Source: Ancylostoma caninum (lineage: Eukaryota > Nematoda > Chromadorea > Rhabditida > Ancylostomatidae). Taken from it: a stretch of DNA of 64,000 nucleotides. The DNA lies in the NCBI GenBank assembly GCA_037903475.1, contig JBAJFG010000445.1:1488001-1552000 (forward strand). Reading direction: 5' to 3'. How positions within the stretch are numbered: the first letter of the stretch is position 1; each line of letters starts with the position of its first letter. The translations under genes were made by a program, and so were the position numbers. Below are positions 58,701 to 64,000 of the stretch, piece by piece. Below the pieces are notes generated by a model. That model had not been told where the DNA came from. It made no database searches and was given only the letters and a program-made list of their open reading frames with translations.

Positions 58701-61700
58701 AGAATGCGCTGTGGAGTTGCTTATAGCAATAACAGTTTATTATGTGAGTGGATTGTTCCGTCAGAGGTTAAGAAGAGCTATGCTCAAAGACCAACGAAGA
58801 CTCCATTATTGAGATTTACTTGGAGTAGTAAGTTCGATACATCCGCTCGCTCAGTTTCATGGTAAATATCTCGCAATCTTCATGGCAGCATCACATCAGG
58901 ATACTATCCAGCGGTAGTTTCTGCATTTAAATTTCCTGCACTGTCTCACTAGGATGTTTCTGACAACGTTTGGATTGATAAGTTGTCTTTTTTTTTCGAA
59001 TATAACAGACGTGTTCAAGACTTCTATCCGTGTTTGCCTTGTTAGTTCGCAAGCAAGGTGATTGTGTGAGAATTTCACACTTTTTGATTATGTGCCTGAT
59101 TCTTCCGCACTCGTTGCAGCTATAACCACGTACGAGTCAGCTTTTACTTTTCACTGATTGTCTAAAGTTGCTGCCATTTTTTGAGTTTTATAAACAGAAG
59201 TTTTCGGAAAATTTTGATGAATGATTTTTTCGAACTTGTTGTCTTTGCAATTGTGTCTATGTCCTTCTTTTGGTTAGGAACTTTGTTAGAAACTGATGAA
59301 GATTTTGGTTATCAGTCACTAAACGAAACAACGTACCACAACAATGAGGGGGGGGGGGGCGGGGTGATTATAGGTGGGACCTGTTCTTGTTTTTTTTTGT
59401 ACAAATAAAGATTGCTGATTTTTCACGAGCTGTAATGTTCTACACATGATTTCTGAAGATACAGAAGAGCCGAGAGGAAATCCGCCTAAACATGGATTCA
59501 CGGGAAAGAATGCTAAGCAAATATTAGGTGTTAACATAAGTCCTTGCGCTTTTTTTCGGTTGCATTTTTCTCCAGCAATTTGCCATCTTTCAGGAAAAAG
59601 TCATAAACGATTCGAAAGCGCTATTCTTCCTCTACAAGAATGTTGTAAACAGTTTTTCTCAAAGCGATAGTTTGCTTAAGTTTTAAGTCTGCGAAGTGGG
59701 GCAACGAGTCAATGAAAAACGGCGCAACCGACAGCCACCCATCCTGTTAATCAGTTGAAGCTGGAAAGGCCATCAAAACTGGCCAGGTAACCTGTGCTGA
59801 TCATGAAACAGACGTTTTGCTTGAAATGACTGGTCATCAGCGATTTTCTAATGCCAAAGAAGGCATATTTGGTCTCGATGACACCAACCACTTCGATCGA
59901 AGAAATTTCCAACACGAAGACCCGGGAATTGCTCCGAAGGTATCATATAGTCGAGGTGCACACCATACTTCTCAAAGCCACCAAATAACTGAAGTAATTC
60001 TGCTAAACGAATCCAATCGCGAGGGTCCAGTCATCCTGCCCCGTGGTGACTTCAGACCCCACTTTCCAAAAATCGTCATCAAACTGCCGCTACAACAGTT
60101 CCACTGTTGGTGTTCTCTAGCGTTTATATTCCACTGAGCTCACTCGTTCAAACAATATGCGAAGTTTTCTGCTCCTTACTGGGTACAAGGGGGGGGGGGG
60201 AACGGCTTTTTCCCCGAATTGGCATTTTTCTCCTTAAGCCTAAAAATTAATGATGCTTTAAAAATTAAAGTAATGCAATAGCTCTGCGAAAGCACTTGAT
60301 GATAAGAATGTAGAGAAAGAAAAGCGCTTTCGAAAGATAGGTGCAAGTTAGAGAAAATTTGCAGTTGGGCGGAGAAAATCGCAGCTAAAAAAGCGCAAGG
60401 ACTTATGTTAACACCTAATATATCTGAATTTGTCTGGGGATCGAAACACGAAATGGAAAAGTTCATCCTGAAAATTAAAGATTTTTTGGATTTCGAACAA
60501 GGGATTTCTAAGGATACAGAAGAGCTGAGTGGAAGCTAAGATGGGATAGAGGAGACTTAGTAGTATGTGGACCTAGCCCGGCGAAATAGTGCGCTGAAAG
60601 TGGAGACGCAGAGACTTTAGGTGAGTATGCCCGTTGTAGCGTACTCACCTAAACCGCGGCAGAGCTCCCCACACAAATTCCAGCTCCGAGCCCTATACTA
60701 GTCGACACAGCATCGTTCCCTGATTACGAAGACAACCGCGCCTCTGAACAACAATTTCAACCAAGCCTGAAAAAATCGATTAAAAGTTTAAAATTCCTGA
60801 TGTTTGGAAAAAATGGCGGGATGAAGGAGCGACCGAGTATAGGAGTTTTGTATATGGTTCGATAGAGAAAACCCTCCCCACATACCATGCAACCGCGCCT
60901 TTAAGAAAAGATCAGTACCTGGCGCGTGGCGAGCCGCGGCGCGGACCCAGCCCTGCCATGCACCTATTTCTCCGGATTTTCCCACGCCAATACCGGATCA
61001 GGTAGGGGATCTGCTCCAAAAACCTCCAATTTTTTTACTTATCTGTTGCTGCTTATAACCAAGCATATCATAGATCCATTGAACACGCTCTTCTTTTCCT
61101 GAGAATTTGTCCCAAAAATCGGTATACAAATGAAATTCATTTCTCTGCTTCTTTTTTAAAATATCCGCTACAATTTTTGCACATATTCACTACGTCTCCT
61201 CTATTCTACCTTAGCCGAGTTTTCAACTCAGCTCTTCTGTATCCTGAGAAATGTTGGGCCGAATATCCGAGAAATCTTTGATTTTCGAGAGGGAATTTTT
61301 CAGTCAGTTTTCGATCAGCGGTCAATTTCAGATATATTTGCCTAGTGGTCTTTCCGTTATATCCACGAATAGGAGGCCTTCCTCTCGGCTCCTCTGGGTC
61401 CTAAGAAATCTTGGGCGGAAAATGAAAGAAATCATGAAACTTGAATGTTAACTCCTCGACTTTATTCTTTATTGCGGGTATAGTTGTGAACAATTTCCAG
61501 GTTATTCCTTCTCGTCTGTATTGCTGTATTCGCGCTCGGAACAGTGACTCTTTTAATCTACGATCTCAACCCTCCTCCCCCCTCCCCCCACCCAGTGAAG
61601 GTTCCCCCACCCCCTGGCTCGGCTGAAAGTGAAGATTGGGTGAGCACTATGCTCAGGGTATTCCACTTATGGGGGTGATGGTGTTCCATTTCTCAGTATT

Positions 61701-63337
61701 CCTTTTTTTTGGCAAAGGCAAAGTTATATAATTCATTCTTGCTGAGTTATCCTCCACCAGTCTGGCCGTCCGGCTAACGCCGGAATTCCAGACTTCTACT
61801 GATGCTCGCTTTGCTCGCATACTCCGCATACTATGCAGAAAAAAAACGTGGACAGATTTAGTAGATCCTGTATCCTCTCGAGTAAGTCTATCGACTTTTG
61901 GAAAGCTCTTGATCGCGTGAGCGGTAGCCTTCCTCCACGTGGGAGAAGTAATTTCTTTTGATTGGCCCTAGTGGCCGTTGTTAATTGGACGTAGCCGATT
62001 CAGTGGAAATGCTCTCTTGAAATAATCTATCTTTAGCAGGTTGTTGTGGTATCTCAAGTGATAACGGTCTGCCCATGTATAAGCACAGAGTGAAGGGTGG
62101 GGTCGGCCCGATACAAATGGACTGGAGTGAGCAGGGGAATACGGATTGGAATAACGTGCACCTAGGTCATATAGGTAGAAGGAATAGCACCATTCATGAA
62201 GAAATTTACCAAGGCCGTGACGAACTTCCTTTTCTGGACGCGGGAGCCCTTATCACAACGCTGGAGCGTCATGCGTTTCCTCACTTTTGAGCGCCGGCGC
62301 AACCTTATCACAGGGTGGACCCGTCCCCCCACTCTTGGGCGCCGGCGCACACAGTGGTGGACCCGTCTCCTCCACTTTTGGCCGCCGGCACACCCTTATC
62401 GCAGTGGTGGACCCGTTTCTCCCACTTTTGGGCGCTAGCGCACCCTTATCACACCGTTGGACCCGACTCCGCCACTTTTGAGTGCCGACTGGGCCTTATC
62501 ACAGCGGTGGACTTGTCTCCCCACTTATGGGCGCCAGCGCACCCTTATCACACCGTTGGACCCGACTCCCCCACTTTTGAGTGCCGGTGGGGCCTTATCA
62601 CACCGTTGGACCCGACTCCCCCACTTTTGAGTGCCGAGAGGCCTTATTACAGCGGTGGACTTGTCTTCCCACTTATGGGCGCCAGCGCACCCTTATCACA
62701 CCGTTGGACCCGACTCCCCCACTTTTGAGTGCCGGTGGGGCCTTATCACGGAGTTGGACCCTTCCCCCCACTTTTGGGCGCCGGCGAGGCCTCACCACAG
62801 CGATGGAACCTTCTACTCCACTTTTGAGTGCCGGCGGGGCCTTGTTACACCGTTGGTCCTGTCCCCCCCACTTTTGCGCGCCAGCGCAGCCCTTCTTTAT
62901 TGACTCCATTGAGGGACCCGTTGCACATTATCCAACTTTCTCCTCGATCTCATCCCAACCCCACTCAACCATACCACACCCATTCCTAGGCTTTTATATG
63001 ATCTCACAATCACGTCTCTGACCAATTGTAGAATTTCATAACGGTCTGACACACATACAGACAGACATGAAAACAAACTAAGCCCGATATTATAAGTCAT
63101 GATTTTCTGGACGTACAAACCACAAGGCTATCGCAAGGACCCATGTCCCGATAGGTAATGGCGCGCAAGCCGCAGGTTTTGATAACATGAGGACATAAGC
63201 GATAATGCCGTTTGCCATGATTCGCACTTTTCAGAACTGAGGCGATTGCCTGTGGAAGGATTCTCAGCTGGACTTGTCAATGATGATGACATTTACAAGT
63301 GGGAAGTTCTCGTCATTGGTCCACCCGACACCCTCTA
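55790..63337 (+). CDS. ubc-7: Ubiquitin-conjugating enzyme E2 G1, first two coding exons
   Basis: E2 enzyme that accepts ubiquitin from E1 on a cysteine and transfers it with an E3. Exon 1 is 55790-55835 (MGEPQASLLLKKQLA, donor G|GTACGT). Exon 2 is 63235-63337 (acceptor GCACTTTTCAG; LRRLPVEGFSAGLVNDDD, then IYKWEVLVIGPPDTL, donor TA|GTGAGT). The phases match and give the N-terminal helix, the two strands and the GPPDT loop of UBE2G1/UBC-7 (close to the worm protein as I recall it; UBE2G2 has a different start). The active-site Cys and the acidic loop lie beyond the window. The 7.4 kb first intron holds retroelement debris and a minisatellite. The symbol is by orthology; only about 49 codons are present. 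Confidence 0.95.
58170..59220 (-). pseudogene. Retroelement remnant with gag-like zinc knuckle
   Basis: The minus frame reads YSCNECGRIRHIIKKC at about 59125-59080, a canonical Cys-X2-Cys-X4-His-X4-Cys knuckle as in LTR-retroelement gag. It is preceded by GSNFRQSVKSKS and a stop. Further along the strand (58535-58170) two overlapping frames join at about 58410: WEQNLFQFKFFQNPDFSTID..LYKLFQK and FTEKSAARHILQLPISSLAA, apparently one protein broken by a frameshift. I recognise no protease or reverse transcriptase. The order knuckle-first suggests a rearranged copy or a region other than capsid. Confidence 0.5.
59447..61415. repeat. Four-part inverted repeat cluster in the ubc-7 intron
   Basis: GATACAGAAGAGC(C/T)GAG occurs forward near 59458 and 60515 and reversed near 61220 (CTCAGCTCTTCTGTATCC), with a diverged reverse copy near 61385. 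TTAGGTGTTAACATAAGTCC at 59524 recurs reversed near 60400. The arrangement suggests inverted copies of one unidentified element. Confidence 0.6.
60617..60653. repeat. Perfect hairpin
   Basis: TTTAGGTGAGTA and TACTCACCTAAA pair perfectly across a 13-base loop. Role unknown. Confidence 0.7.
62240..62890. repeat. Minisatellite, about twelve units of ~51 bases
   Basis: The unit is close to CACTTTTGAGTGCCGGTGGG, then GCCTTATCACACCGTTGGAC and CCGACTCCCC. Units vary by one to a few bases and at least two sub-types alternate (GAGTGCCGG and GGGCGCCAGCGCACC). The long open frames here switch register between units, so they are by-products. It sits 345 bases before exon 2 of ubc-7. Confidence 0.9.
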
Positions 63338-64000
63338 GTGAGTTCTAGGCTTGTGTTTTTCTCTTTATTTCACATGCGTTTTTATATGTACACATCCACG
63401 ATACTTTTATCGTTCTACTCAACTTCTCAGAATTTTTGAAATAAGTTGTTTGAGGGTCTTTGACAACTTATCACTACTATTATATTCAACCTTGCCATAG
63501 TTTTTTTTTAAATCTAAACACCGGGGATTTTCAGTGCCTGTATGTGCAGGGTAAAACTTATTTCTGCCCCATATAAGCTGTTTAGATCTTGTTCGGGGCG
63601 AGGTAAGCTGTACAACTTGATCATCAGAAATTTTTGGACCGGATTGTGCTTAACTTACCTTGCTCGAAACGTTTTCTGTGCAACTTATTTGCTGCAGCCA
63701 CAAGTTATATCCAACATAACCTGACACCGAACCCCCCCCCCCCCCAGTGTTAGTTTGGAAACAACTTAACGATAAGCGGTGATAGAAGCGTAGTGGTTAG
63801 TAGCTTGAAGCCTTTAAGTCACTTTTTTTCTCAAATATCCGAAGTTTACTCTGTTAAACGTAGAGATGTGGTGTGACGATCAGTTTATGTGATGCATGAG
63901 CTTTTATTTTACTCATGCATTTTTTACATCATGAGGGTTTACAAATCTTGTTGGCGCTGGCCCATTTTTCTGTTACATGTACTTTTGTAGCCGGTTTGTT

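Noticed and set aside
62196..63021. Long overlapping open frames with Pro/Thr-rich repeats
   Set aside because: The repeat units are not all multiples of three, so the same peptide moves between frames; this is a minisatellite, not a repeat protein.
1..64000. CRISPR arrays, bacterial operons, Shine-Dalgarno sites, prophage
   Set aside because: The introns, splice signals and gene content are those of a nematode nuclear genome; the direct repeats seen are tandem duplications or MITEs, not spacer arrays.

Overview
The window is nuclear DNA from a nematode, most likely a strongylid (clade V, hookworm-like) parasite. The evidence is: many short exons joined by GT-AG introns with TTTCAG-type acceptors; syntaxin, SEH1, PGM2 and UBE2G1 proteins whose sequences look nematode; a degenerate block of the nematode telomere hexamer TTAGGC; and AT-rich introns full of small foldback transposons. 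The exact species is not known to me.

Layout. (1) 1-3055, minus strand: nine 5' exons of a phosphoglucomutase-2/phosphopentomutase gene, running off the left edge. (2) 3.1-10.7 kb: repeat-rich spacer with clustered MITEs. (3) 10729-12572, plus strand: a predicted four-exon gene of unknown function, tail-to-tail with (4) 12698-17964, minus strand: a complete ten-exon SEH1 nucleoporin gene (npp-18 orthologue). (5) 20675-37973, minus strand: a complete neuronal syntaxin-1 gene (unc-64 orthologue) with seven constant exons and three mutually exclusive last exons, each encoding a different membrane anchor. (6) 38-47 kb: spacer with several MITEs. (7) 47127-47799, plus strand: a two-exon small gene, convergent with (8) a tentative multi-exon minus-strand gene at 47785-50216, which is split by a 1.4 kb TIR transposon with an 8-bp target duplication lying exactly on a splice acceptor. 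(9) 50.2-55.5 kb: spacer with nested foldback elements. (10) 55790 to beyond 63337, plus strand: the first two coding exons of a UBE2G1-type ubiquitin-conjugating enzyme (ubc-7 orthologue), separated by a 7.4 kb intron. That intron carries a gag-like zinc-knuckle remnant, inverted repeats and a ~51-bp minisatellite.

These genes do not form one pathway. From memory, the C. elegans orthologues npp-18, the PGM2 homologue, unc-64 and ubc-7 all lie on chromosome III, so the window looks like conserved macrosynteny rather than a functional cluster. I rebuilt the exons by hand from splice sites, reading phase and protein similarity. The four recognised genes have consistent phase at every junction. 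The other gene models are weaker and are marked so.
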